A DNA stretch of 6,201 nt from an uncultured Intrasporangium sp. (GTDB lineage Bacteria > Actinomycetota > Actinomycetes > Actinomycetales > Dermatophilaceae), in contig CALMNV010000324.1 of assembly GCA_937873285.1 (NCBI GenBank), positions 1-6,201 of the forward strand. The letters run 5' to 3'. A model generated the notes under the pieces. That model was given only the letters and a program-made list of their open reading frames with translations. It ran no database searches and had not been told where the DNA came from. Made by a program: the position numbers and the translations under genes. The stretch's first letter is position 1. Every line of letters starts with the position of its first letter. Below are positions 1 through 5,906 of the stretch, in pieces.

Positions 1-4
1 ACCC

Positions 5-1948
5 TCAGCCGGCCGACCCGGCGTCGACAACCCACCACGCGGCATACGGCGCGAGGAAGGCCAGGCCGTCGTCGCCGGTCACCACCGCGTGCCCGCTCAG
101 CGCCTCGTGCGGCGCGGCGATGCCGGCCGCATGCAGGCGCTGCACCGGGAAGGGCCGCCACGACCCGGAGACGTTGTAGAGGCCCATCATCGGCCCGCTC
201 GGGTGGCGGCGAAGCACCGCGAGGACGCCGTCGTCGGTGCCCTCGAGGACGACGGGCTCCGCGCTGGCGTGCAGCTGCGGCAGCGTCCGTCGCACCTTCG
301 CGAGGTGGGCGAGCCCGTGGAAGACCTTGCCCTCCCGGGTGCGCAGGTCTCGGCGCCGGGCAGCCGTCGACCATGCGATGCGTGGCCGATGCGCCCAGCG
401 GTTGTCGTCCTCGTGCCCGGGCTCGTCGGCCCAGCCCGGGTCATTGGGCAGGCCCAGCTCGTCACCGCTCCAGATCACCGGTATGCCGCCCCAGCCGAAG
501 ATGACCGCGTGAGCGAGGAACACCCGCGCCAGAGCCCGCTCCTCCGCCAGCGTGTCCGGCGCGTCGGCCAGGCCGGCGAGGGACGCGCAGGTGCCGCTGA
601 TGCGCCGGTCCCCCGTGATCGGGTTAGCTTGGAAGACAAGACCGCTCGCCCATGTGTCTGGGAATTCGCCGCTGTACCAGGTCGAGAGGAAGCGGCGGTG
701 TGCGAAACCATCAAGCCCAACGGCTCGGGCGTCATCGTCGTCGATGGCCCAGCCGATGTCGTCATGGCAACGCACATAGGTGATCCACGTGCCGGTGGTC
801 GGCCGCGGAGGTAGGGCCGACAGCGCCTGACGGGCCAGCACGACGTTGCCCGCGGCGAGCATCGACCACACCTGCACCATGAGGCTGTTGTGGTAGGCGA
901 GCTCGCTGACCCGCCCGGCATACCGGCCCTGCCCGAGGTACTGAACGAGATCGCGGGGACCGACGATGGCTTCGGCCTTGAACGCCGTTGCGGGACAAGC
1001 CATCCGGGCCACCGCTCGGAGGGCCTGTGTGACCGCGTGCACCTCTGGCTGGTTCTGGCAGCTCGTCCCGAGGCGCTTCCAGGTGAACGCGATGGCATCG
1101 AGCCGCAGCACCTCTACCCCGAGGTTGGCCAGGTGCAGCACGACGTCGGCGTATTCCAGCATCACCTCCGGGTTCGCCCAGTTGACGTCCCACTGCCAGG
1201 CGTTGAAGGTCGTCCACACCCATCCCGACAGCTCGGCATCCCAGGTGAAGTTGCCGGGGGCGAAGTCCGGAAAGACCTCTGGCAGCGTCGCCTCGTAGGC
1301 ATCCGGCATCTGCCGGTCGGCGAAGACGTGGAAGTAGCCGCGGTAGCGTCGCTCCCCCGCCCTCGCCCGTGCCGCCCACTCGTGCTCCCGGGCGACGTGG
1401 TTGAGCACGAGGTCGAGCACGAGGGAGATGCCGTGCGCGCGGAGCTCCCGCGCCAGGTCGCGCAGGTCCTCGACCGTGCCGAGGTCCGGTCGGATCGTGC
1501 GGTAGTCCTGCACCGCGTAGCCGCCGTCGTTGTCACCGTCTCTCGGCGTGAGCAGTGGCATGAGGTGCAGGTAGGAGACCCCCAGCTCCTCGAGGTAGCC
1601 GATGCGCTCCGGCAGCCGGCGCAGGTCTCCGGCGAAGCGGTCGGTGTAGCAGGCGTATCCGAGCATGTCCGGCCGCTGGAGCCAGTCGGGTCGCAGCACC
1701 CGCCGCTCGTCGAGACGACGCAGCTCAGGATCCCGGTCGCAGTAGGCCCGGGCGGCGTGCTCGACGAGCTGGAGCGCCAGGCGCTGCGCCTCGTCGGCGG
1801 CATACAGCGCCTCGAGGGCGTCGACGAGGTCGTCCCACCATCGCTCCAGCCGAAGGAGGAAGGTCTCGCGCAGCTCCTCGCTGAGGTCTCCAAGAGCCGC
1901 TCCGGCCCGGTCCAGGGCGGTGAGCAGGCCGGGGCCGCCCGTGCTCAC
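5..1948 (-). CDS. Amylosucrase (GH13 family, sucrose to alpha-1,4-glucan)
   Basis: 647 residues from a GTG start, close to the 636 of Neisseria polysaccharea amylosucrase. The family moves glucose from sucrose onto an alpha-1,4-glucan and releases fructose, in the cytoplasm, without a nucleotide sugar. Visible parts: an all-helical N-terminal region (about 1-90), the barrel entry [23 protein letters not shown] (141-146), VLNH with H184, nucleophile D284 in LRLDAIAF, acid/base E326 in FKAEAIV, transition-state D396 in [10 protein letters not shown], and DNRWAHRPR (515-523). These specific blocks favour amylosucrase over a generic amylase or trehalose synthase. Sucrose hydrolase, a close relative, cannot be fully excluded. 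There is no signal peptide. An upstream in-frame GTG at 2038 would overlap the preceding gene by about 90 bases. I chose 1948 because its GTG overlaps the yciO stop as GTGA and gives the normal length. No good Shine-Dalgarno is visible, so translational coupling is likely. Confidence 0.93.
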   Translation of the reverse strand: MSTGGPGLLTALDRAGAALGDLSEELRETFLLRLERWWDDLVDALEALYAADEAQRLALQLVEHAARAYCDRDPELRRLDERRVLRPDWLQRPDMLGYACYTDRFAGDLRRLPERIGYLEELGVSYLHLMPLLTPRDGDNDGGYAVQDYRTIRPDLGTVEDLRDLARELRAHGISLVLDLVLNHVAREHEWAARARAGERRYRGYFHVFADRQMPDAYEATLPEVFPDFAPGNFTWDAELSGWVWTTFNAWQWDVNWANPEVMLEYADVVLHLANLGVEVLRLDAIAFTWKRLGTSCQNQPEVHAVTQALRAVARMACPATAFKAEAIVGPRDLVQYLGQGRYAGRVSELAYHNSLMVQVWSMLAAGNVVLARQALSALPPRPTTGTWITYVRCHDDIGWAIDDDDARAVGLDGFAHRRFLSTWYSGEFPDTWASGLVFQANPITGDRRISGTCASLAGLADAPDTLAEERALARVFLAHAVIFGWGGIPVIWSGDELGLPNDPGWADEPGHEDDNRWAHRPRIAWSTAARRRDLRTREGKVFHGLAHLAKVRRTLPQLHASAEPVVLEGTDDGVLAVLRRHPSGPMMGLYNVSGSWRPFPVQRLHAAGIAAPHEALSGHAVVTGDDGLAFLAPYAAWWVVDAGSAG

Positions 1949-2565
1949 TGGAACGGGGACGGGTCGCCGGCGCCCACCCGAGTGACGACGGGCTCGCCCG
2001 CCGAGTAGTCGACCACCGTGGTGGGCTCCAGCCCGCACTCGCCGGAGTCGACCACCGCGTCGAGCTCGTGGTCGAGACGGTCCTTGATGGCCCAGCCGTC
2101 TGTCATCGCCTCCTCCATCCCCGGCAGCAGCAGCGTGCTGGACAGGATCGGCTCGCCGACCACCTTGAGCAGCTCGCGCACCACGGGATGCTCAGGGATG
2201 CGCACTCCGACCGTCTTCTTCTTCGGATGGAGCAACCGCCGCGGCACCTCCTTGGTGGCCGGAAGGATGAAGGTGTAGGGCCCCGGCGTGCACGCCTTGA
2301 CCGCCCGGAAGACTGCGTTGTCGAGGTGGACGAGCTGCCCGAGCTGGGCGAACTCGCCGCAGACCACGGTGAAGTGGTGACCGCTGTCGAGGTGGCGGAT
2401 GCGGGCGATCCGCTCCTTGCCCTCCGCGTTGTCCAGGGAGCACCCCAGCGCGAAGCACGAGTCGGTCGGATAGGCCACCAGCCCCCCGGCTCCGAGGATG
2501 GCCGCCACCTGGGCCATGGCGCGCGGCTGAGGGTCCACGGGGTGCACGTCGAAGTACTTCGCCAT
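1945..2565 (-). CDS. yciO: YciO-type Sua5/YrdC/YciO family protein
   Basis: 206 residues, the same size as E. coli YciO and alignable by eye over its whole length. The YrdC-like fold binds ATP and RNA or nucleotides. Its relatives TsaC/Sua5 make threonylcarbamoyl-AMP for the tRNA t6A modification, while the YciO branch has a less settled role. Visible motifs: YPTDS (32-36), ALGC (39-42), [14 protein letters not shown] (56-69), TPGPYTFIL (93-101), TKEVPRRLL (104-112), [10 protein letters not shown] (115-124), STLLLP (143-148) and GLEPTTVVD (178-186). YPTDS and STLLLP are YciO features; true TsaC proteins usually have YPTE and an SAN motif, so this is probably not the essential t6A enzyme. It starts 42 bases after the upstream DUF2695-like gene and overlaps the amylosucrase start by 4 bases. 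The ATG has no clear Shine-Dalgarno. The family is secure; the exact function is not. Confidence 0.92.
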   Translation of the reverse strand: MAKYFDVHPVDPQPRAMAQVAAILGAGGLVAYPTDSCFALGCSLDNAEGKERIARIRHLDSGHHFTVVCGEFAQLGQLVHLDNAVFRAVKACTPGPYTFILPATKEVPRRLLHPKKKTVGVRIPEHPVVRELLKVVGEPILSSTLLLPGMEEAMTDGWAIKDRLDHELDAVVDSGECGLEPTTVVDYSAGEPVVTRVGAGDPSPFQ

Positions 2566-2607
2566 GGCGACACGATGCCACGTCGAGGGGCGAGGCGCTC
2601 CCGGCGG

Positions 2608-2994
2608 CTACAGCGCGAGGCGGTGCAGGTCGACCCAGAGCTCGCACGCCTGAGTCGAGTTGGGTCGCACCCCCGGGCAGTCGGGGACCTCCGTGGGCTC
2701 CGTCAGCTCACCCGTGAGCGGGTCGGGCACCCATAGCGCAGCCGAGATGGTCCAGAGCCCACCAACCACGGCGCAGTCGCAGGCCGCGCCTCGCCGGCGC
2801 AGCCGGTCCACCAGGGCGGTCGCCCGGCGCGCCCGGGCCAGTCGCCAGCGTTCGACCCACGGCAGCGCCCCGGTGCAGCCGCGAGCGGCGACCATCCGCC
2901 GCACGAAACAGATGACGCACTCCCCCGGACGCGGCGCCTCGCGTGGGTCACCGTCGATGGGCCGCCTCGTGGCGATGTCGAAGACGTTGGACAT
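2608..2994 (-). CDS. Small Cys-rich protein, DUF2695-like
   Basis: 128 residues with seven cysteines: C26-x2-C29, C40, C72-x-C74 (in ACDC), C106 and C117. The order, a CxxC followed by a basic helix rich in W and R (WVERWRLARARRATALVDRLRRRG, residues 46-69 in part), then CDC, then DCPGVRPNSTQACELW, resembles actinobacterial proteins of the DUF2695 type. I recall this from memory and did not search. Function is unknown. The paired cysteines suggest a metal site or redox-active thiols, which is inference. There is no signal peptide or membrane segment. The reading frame stays open 15 codons further upstream, but the ATG at 2994 has a strong GGAGG five bases before it, so I start there. It is probably the first gene of a minus-strand operon with yciO and amylosucrase. 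The CDC is followed by AVVGGL rather than the EVLLN-like sequence I would expect, so it may be a divergent member. Confidence 0.8.
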   Translation of the reverse strand: MSNVFDIATRRPIDGDPREAPRPGECVICFVRRMVAARGCTGALPWVERWRLARARRATALVDRLRRRGAACDCAVVGGLWTISAALWVPDPLTGELTEPTEVPDCPGVRPNSTQACELWVDLHRLAL

Positions 2995-2999
2995 GTCGC

Positions 3000-3004
3000 C
3001 CTCC
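3000..3004 (-). promoter_or_regulatory. Shine-Dalgarno of the DUF2695-like gene
   Basis: GGAGG on the minus strand ends five bases before the ATG at 2994, which selects that start over the longer frame beginning at 3039. A second purine-rich AGGAGG lies just upstream at 3008-3013 and would be badly spaced for this ATG. No convincing -35/-10 pair is visible further upstream. Confidence 0.75.
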
Positions 3005-3200
3005 CTTCCTCCTTCCGCAAGCATGTCCGCTGAGGTCATCGGCGCGTCAGCCTCGGATGCCGCGCTGTGGACGGCGCCCGCTCGGCCACCGGGTGATGTG
3101 GACGACCACCGCTACGGGCTCGGACCACCCCTTCCCGAGGCCACAGCGCCACCGTCCAGGCCGCCACCTCGTCAAGGGCCCGGCCCATCCCGCCCGAGAC

Positions 3201-3227
3201 GCGCGCCATCCCTCCCTCGGGGCGCGC
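3201..3227 (-). terminator. Possible GC-rich terminator hairpin after the FMN reductase gene
   Basis: GCGCGCC at 3201-3207 and GGCGCGC at 3221-3227 form a perfect 7-base inverted repeat with a 13-base loop, 23 bases beyond the stop of the flavin reductase gene. There is no T-run after it on the minus strand. It would therefore be a U-less hairpin of the sort often proposed in actinobacteria, or simply a chance GC palindrome. Confidence 0.35.
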
Positions 3228-3250
3228 CTGACCCGGCACGTCGACGGCGC

Positions 3251-3889
3251 TCAGCCGCGGGACGCCTGCGCCAGCAGGGACTCGAACGGGGTGACGGCGC
3301 CGAAGGGGTCCGCCTGCTGCCGGCCGGGCCCGGTCGAGACCAGTCCGGCGAGCTGAGCACCGGCTCGGTCGATCCGCCGACCGAGCCCCTGCTCCTCGAC
3401 GCTGCCCCAGTCCTTCGAGGCTGCGAAGACGGCGACCGGCGCCACCAGCGCCCCGAGATGGGCGAACAGCGGGCGCAGCGCGTGGTCGAGGGCGAGCGAG
3501 TGGCGGGAGGTGCCGCCGGTGGCCCCGAGCAGCACGGGCATGTCCCGCAGCGCGTCCGGCGGCAGCACGTCGACGAGCAGCTTGAGCAGGCCGCTGTAGG
3601 AGGCGGCGTAGATGGGCGTCGCGACGATCACCGCGTCGGCGGCCACGACGGCGTTGAGCCGCTCCTGCAGGGCGGGCGAGGCGAAGCCGCTCAGCACGTT
3701 GTTGACCAGGTCGTGGGCGATGTCACGCACCTCCACGATGTCGACGGCGACCTCGACGGGCTCGCCAGCGGACCTGGCCCGAGCCTCGAGTGCGCCAACC
3801 ACGGCCTCGGTGAGGCGGTCGGCGAGCAGCCGGGTCGACGATGGCTGGCTCAGCCCGGCGCTGAGGACGGCGATGCGGACCGTGCTCAT
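3251..3889 (-). CDS. LLM-partnered NAD(P)H-dependent FMN reductase (CE1759 type)
   Basis: 212 residues with a flavodoxin-like NADPH-dependent FMN reductase fold. Visible features: the first beta strand and phosphate-binding loop VRIAVLSAGLSQPSSTRLLA (4-23), IVATPIYAASYSGLLKLLVD (88-107), which packs the flavin and the dimer interface, and LLGATGGTSRHSLALDHALR (120-139). The enzyme would use NAD(P)H to reduce FMN and pass FMNH2 to the monooxygenase encoded just upstream. The pairing and sequence match the family described as LLM-partnered FMN reductase, CE1759 type (recalled, not searched). Its ATG at 3889 overlaps the stop of the monooxygenase gene as ATGA, and no independent Shine-Dalgarno is visible, so translation is probably coupled. 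It is cytoplasmic, with no signal peptide. The open frame continues upstream inside the monooxygenase gene, but conservation begins at this ATG. Confidence 0.92.
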   Translation of the reverse strand: MSTVRIAVLSAGLSQPSSTRLLADRLTEAVVGALEARARSAGEPVEVAVDIVEVRDIAHDLVNNVLSGFASPALQERLNAVVAADAVIVATPIYAASYSGLLKLLVDVLPPDALRDMPVLLGATGGTSRHSLALDHALRPLFAHLGALVAPVAVFAASKDWGSVEEQGLGRRIDRAGAQLAGLVSTGPGRQQADPFGAVTPFESLLAQASRG

Positions 3890-4980
3890 CGCGACACGTC
3901 GGGCGAGGCACCGGCTGCGGCCAGCAGGCTCGCGTGAGTGGGCGCGTCCGGCACCTGTGCCGGTCGGCTCGCCCCGAGCTCCTTGCGCAGCACCGGCACG
4001 ACCTCGCCGCCGAGAAGGTCCAGCTGCTCCAGGACGGTCTTCAGCGGCAGGCCCGCGTGGTCCATGAGCCACAGCTGGCGCTGGTAGTCCCCGACGTAGT
4101 CGCGGAAGCGCAGGGTGCGCTCGATCACCTGCTGGGGGCTGCCCACCGTCAGGGGGGTCTGCGCGGTGAACTCCTCGAGGCTGGGCCCGTGCCCGTAGAC
4201 CGGCGCATTGTCGAAGTAGGGGCGGAACTCGCGCACCGCGTCCTGGCTGTTGCGGCGCATGTAGACCTGCCCGCCGAGCCCGACGATGGCCTGGTCGGCG
4301 CGGCCGTGGCCGTAGTGCTCGAACCGGCGCCGGTAGAGGCCCACCATCTCGGCGGTGTGGCTGGTGGGCCAGAAGATGTGGTTGGCGAAGAAGCCGTCGC
4401 CGTAGTAGGCCGCCTGCTCGGCGATCTCGGGGCTGCGGATCGAGCCGTGCCAGACAAAGGGAGGTATGCCGTCGAGAGGTCGGGGGGTGGACGTGAAGCC
4501 CTGCAGCGGGGTGCGGAAGCGGCCCTGCCAGTCGACGACGTCCTCGCGCCAGAGCCGATGCAGCAGGGCATAGTTCTCCATGGCGAGCGGGATGCCGTCG
4601 CGGATGTCCTTGCCGAACCACGGATACACCGGCCCGGTGTTGCCGCGGCCCAGCATGAGGTCCAGCCGCCCGTCCGAGAGGTGCTGGAGCGTCGCGTAGT
4701 CCTCGGCGATGCGCACCGGGTCCGTCGTCGTGATGAGGGTGGTCGACGTCGAGAGGAGGAGGCGCTCGGTCTGGGCGGCGACGTAGGCGAGGGTCGTCGT
4801 CGGCGCGGACGGGACGAACGGCGGGTTGTGGTGCTCCCCGGTCGCGAAGACGTCGAGACCGACCTCCTCCGCCTTCTTGGCGATGGCGACCGTCGCCTTG
4901 ATCCGCTCATGCTCGGTCGGGGTGCGACCCGTGGTCGGGTCGGTCGTGACGTCACCGACGGTGAAGATGCCGAACTGCAT
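3886..4980 (-). CDS. FMN-dependent luciferase-like monooxygenase (CE1758 type)
   Basis: 364 residues in a bacterial-luciferase-like TIM barrel. Visible blocks: start strand MQFGIFTVGDV, TPTEHERI (20-27), ATGEHH (46-51), which lies near the flavin in this superfamily, DGRLDLMLGRGNTGPVYPWF (103-122), STPRPLDGIPPFVWHGS (164-180), SPEIAEQAAYYGDGFF (183-198), VYGHGPSLEEFTAQTPLTVG (261-280) and GSPQQVIERT (280-289). These match the CE1758 family named from Corynebacterium efficiens. The protein should oxygenate an unknown substrate with reduced FMN from the partner reductase encoded 4 bases overlapping downstream. The C-terminal 25 residues after RKELGAS look disordered and variable. The ATG at 4980 is preceded by GGAG at 4-base spacing. 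Just upstream lies an 18-base palindrome resembling a MarR/RosR operator, suggesting redox-controlled expression. The substrate cannot be deduced. Confidence 0.94.
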   Translation of the reverse strand: MQFGIFTVGDVTTDPTTGRTPTEHERIKATVAIAKKAEEVGLDVFATGEHHNPPFVPSAPTTTLAYVAAQTERLLLSTSTTLITTTDPVRIAEDYATLQHLSDGRLDLMLGRGNTGPVYPWFGKDIRDGIPLAMENYALLHRLWREDVVDWQGRFRTPLQGFTSTPRPLDGIPPFVWHGSIRSPEIAEQAAYYGDGFFANHIFWPTSHTAEMVGLYRRRFEHYGHGRADQAIVGLGGQVYMRRNSQDAVREFRPYFDNAPVYGHGPSLEEFTAQTPLTVGSPQQVIERTLRFRDYVGDYQRQLWLMDHAGLPLKTVLEQLDLLGGEVVPVLRKELGASRPAQVPDAPTHASLLAAAGASPDVSR

Positions 4981-4984
4981 GTCG

Positions 4985-4988
4985 CTCC
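4985..4988 (-). promoter_or_regulatory. Shine-Dalgarno of the luciferase-like monooxygenase gene
   Basis: CGGAG on the minus strand, with GGAG at these positions, sits four bases before the ATG at 4980. The spacing is slightly short, but it supports this start, as does the family-typical MQFGIFT N-terminus. Confidence 0.6.
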
Positions 4989-4994
4989 GCTTCG

Positions 4995-5012
4995 TAGTTG
5001 ACGATTCAAAAA
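4995..5012 (-). promoter_or_regulatory. RosR-like (MarR-family) operator candidate
   Basis: On the minus strand the site reads TTTTTGAATCGTCAACTA, with perfect half-sites TTGA and TCAA around four bases. The RosR box of Corynebacterium glutamicum, as I remember it, is TTGTTGAYRYRTCAACWA; this site agrees at 15 of 18 positions, including all seven of the right half. It begins 14 bases before the monooxygenase ATG, so a bound protein would cover the promoter or start of transcription. A weak -10-like TTGAAT (5009-5004) lies inside the site. Alternatively TTGCAG (5018-5013) and TACGAA (4996-4991) flank it, though that pair would start transcription too near the Shine-Dalgarno. The site is seen in the sequence; the regulator is inferred. 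Confidence 0.5.
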
Positions 5013-5057
5013 CTGCAACGGCGGCCGACGCCGCAGCATTCCCCCATGTGACATCCT

Positions 5058-5819
5058 GTGCCGGTGGCCGCCGAGACGTCGCCGAAGGACCGCTTCCTCA
5101 CGGTGTACGGGCGCAACGCGGTCCTCGAGGCCCTCACCGACCTCCGGCTGCACGTCGACAAGGTCGTCGTCGCCGACGGTGCCCGCGGAGCCGGCATCCG
5201 GGAGATCGAGCAGGCGGCCCGGCGGCGGGGCCTGGCGGTGCAGCACGCGGCCGCCGACCGGGTCAAGAAGCTCGCGGGCAACGGCCGCCAGGACCAGGGG
5301 GTGTTCGCCGACGTCGTCGCACCGCGCATGCTCCGGCTCCACGCAGCGCTCGACCGGGGCACCCTGCGCACAATAGTCGTGCTCGACGGCATCACGACGC
5401 CGGCCAACGTCGGCATGATCCTGCGGTCGGCCACCGCGGCCGGCGTGGACGGCATAGTCGTCCCCCGACGCGGGGTGGCCTCCCTCGACCCGCTCGTCGT
5501 CAAGGCGTCCGCCGGCGTGGCGTTCCGCGCGCCCATCATCAGGTCGCACACCGCCGAGGAGGCGGTCAGTGCCCTCAAGGGGGCTGGTTTCACCGTCGTC
5601 GGCCTCGACGCTGCCGGCGACACCGACCTGTTCTGCGCCCACCTGCCCGAGCCCGTCGCGTTCGTGCTCGGCGGGGAGTCGACCGGGCTGGGGGCGCAGG
5701 TGTCCCGCCTCGTCGACACGTGGGTCTCGATCCCGATGGCCTCGGGCGTGGACTCGCTCAACGTCTCGGCGGCCGCCGCGGTGGTCTGCTTCGAGCTCGT
5801 GCGGCGCGCCCGGGCCTGA
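5058..5819 (+). CDS. TrmH/SpoU-family RNA 2'-O-ribose methyltransferase, RlmB-like
   Basis: 253 residues. The N-terminal substrate-binding domain (about 14-90) opens with VYGRNAVLEAL and ends near QGVFADV. The C-terminal SPOUT knot domain (about 104-250) holds the three family motifs: LDGITTPANVGMILRSATAAG with N117, G119 and R123; FVLGGESTGLG (202-212); and IPMASGVDSLNVSAAAAV (225-242) with S233, N235 and S237. Such enzymes use S-adenosylmethionine to methylate a ribose, usually in 23S rRNA, as dimers. It lacks the long basic N-terminal tail common in the cysS-linked actinobacterial RlmB, and no cysS is beside it, so it may be a paralogue with another rRNA or tRNA target. I therefore give no symbol. 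The start is uncertain: GTG at 5058 and GTG at 5064 are both possible and neither has a Shine-Dalgarno. It is divergent from the monooxygenase operon. Confidence 0.9.
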   Translation: MPVAAETSPKDRFLTVYGRNAVLEALTDLRLHVDKVVVADGARGAGIREIEQAARRRGLAVQHAAADRVKKLAGNGRQDQGVFADVVAPRMLRLHAALDRGTLRTIVVLDGITTPANVGMILRSATAAGVDGIVVPRRGVASLDPLVVKASAGVAFRAPIIRSHTAEEAVSALKGAGFTVVGLDAAGDTDLFCAHLPEPVAFVLGGESTGLGAQVSRLVDTWVSIPMASGVDSLNVSAAAAVVCFELVRRARA

Positions 5820-5834
5820 GCCCACCCTGCCCGC

Positions 5835-5865
5835 TGCGCCGATGCGCCGATGCGCCGATGCGCCC
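5835..5865. repeat. 8-base tandem repeat TGCGCCGA, about 3.9 copies
   Basis: Three exact copies of TGCGCCGA (5835, 5843 and 5851) are followed by a fourth, partial TGCGCC that runs into CGGG. The array sits in the 87-base spacer between the convergent methyltransferase and PhzF genes and is untranslated in both. CCCTGC at 5825-5830 and GCAGGG at 5870-5875 are complementary and would place the repeat in the loop of a weak 6-base stem. A copy-number change here would not alter either protein. Confidence 0.85.
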
Positions 5866-5906
5866 GGGAGCAGGGCACTCGCCAGGAGGCCGACCGGCGC
5901 GCGATC

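Larger units (their letters stand above)
2995..3250. other. Intergenic gap between two minus-strand units
   Basis: 256 bases without a believable gene. It holds the ribosome-binding site of the DUF2695-like gene at its left end and a GC-rich hairpin near its right end. The promoter of the DUF2695-yciO-amylosucrase unit should lie here, but I cannot point to a clear -10 box. A 67-codon open frame on the minus strand (3036-3239) has no recognisable domain and no ribosome-binding site, and I do not call it a gene. Confidence 0.6.

Noticed and set aside
89..2008. Long plus-strand open frames (89-814 and 890-2008) opposite the amylosucrase
   Set aside because: They have no recognisable domain, and the opposite strand carries full-length conserved amylosucrase. 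Long antisense frames are expected at this GC content.
1949..2038. Longer amylosucrase N-terminus from GTG at 2038
   Set aside because: It would overlap yciO by about 90 bases and add 30 Arg/Gly/His-rich residues with no counterpart in the family; the GTG at 1948 fits the usual length.
3071..3100. tRNA-like stretch on the minus strand (GGTGGCCGAGCGGGC)
   Set aside because: It looks like the D-arm of a serine tRNA, but no matching acceptor stem, anticodon arm or TTCGA T-loop follows at the right spacing.
3036..3239. 67-codon minus-strand open frame in the intergenic gap
   Set aside because: No Shine-Dalgarno, no domain, biased composition, and it includes most of the region where a promoter is needed.
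2660..3937. 425-codon plus-strand open frame across the DUF2695-like gene, the gap and the FMN reductase gene
   Set aside because: Its composition is low-complexity Arg/Pro/Gly/Ala, and it crosses two conserved minus-strand genes and their intergenic gap without any family motif.
4998..5026. TTGACG at 4998-5003 as a -35 box for the methyltransferase gene
   Set aside because: At 16-18 bases downstream there is only GC-rich sequence and nothing like a -10 box, so no promoter can be claimed.
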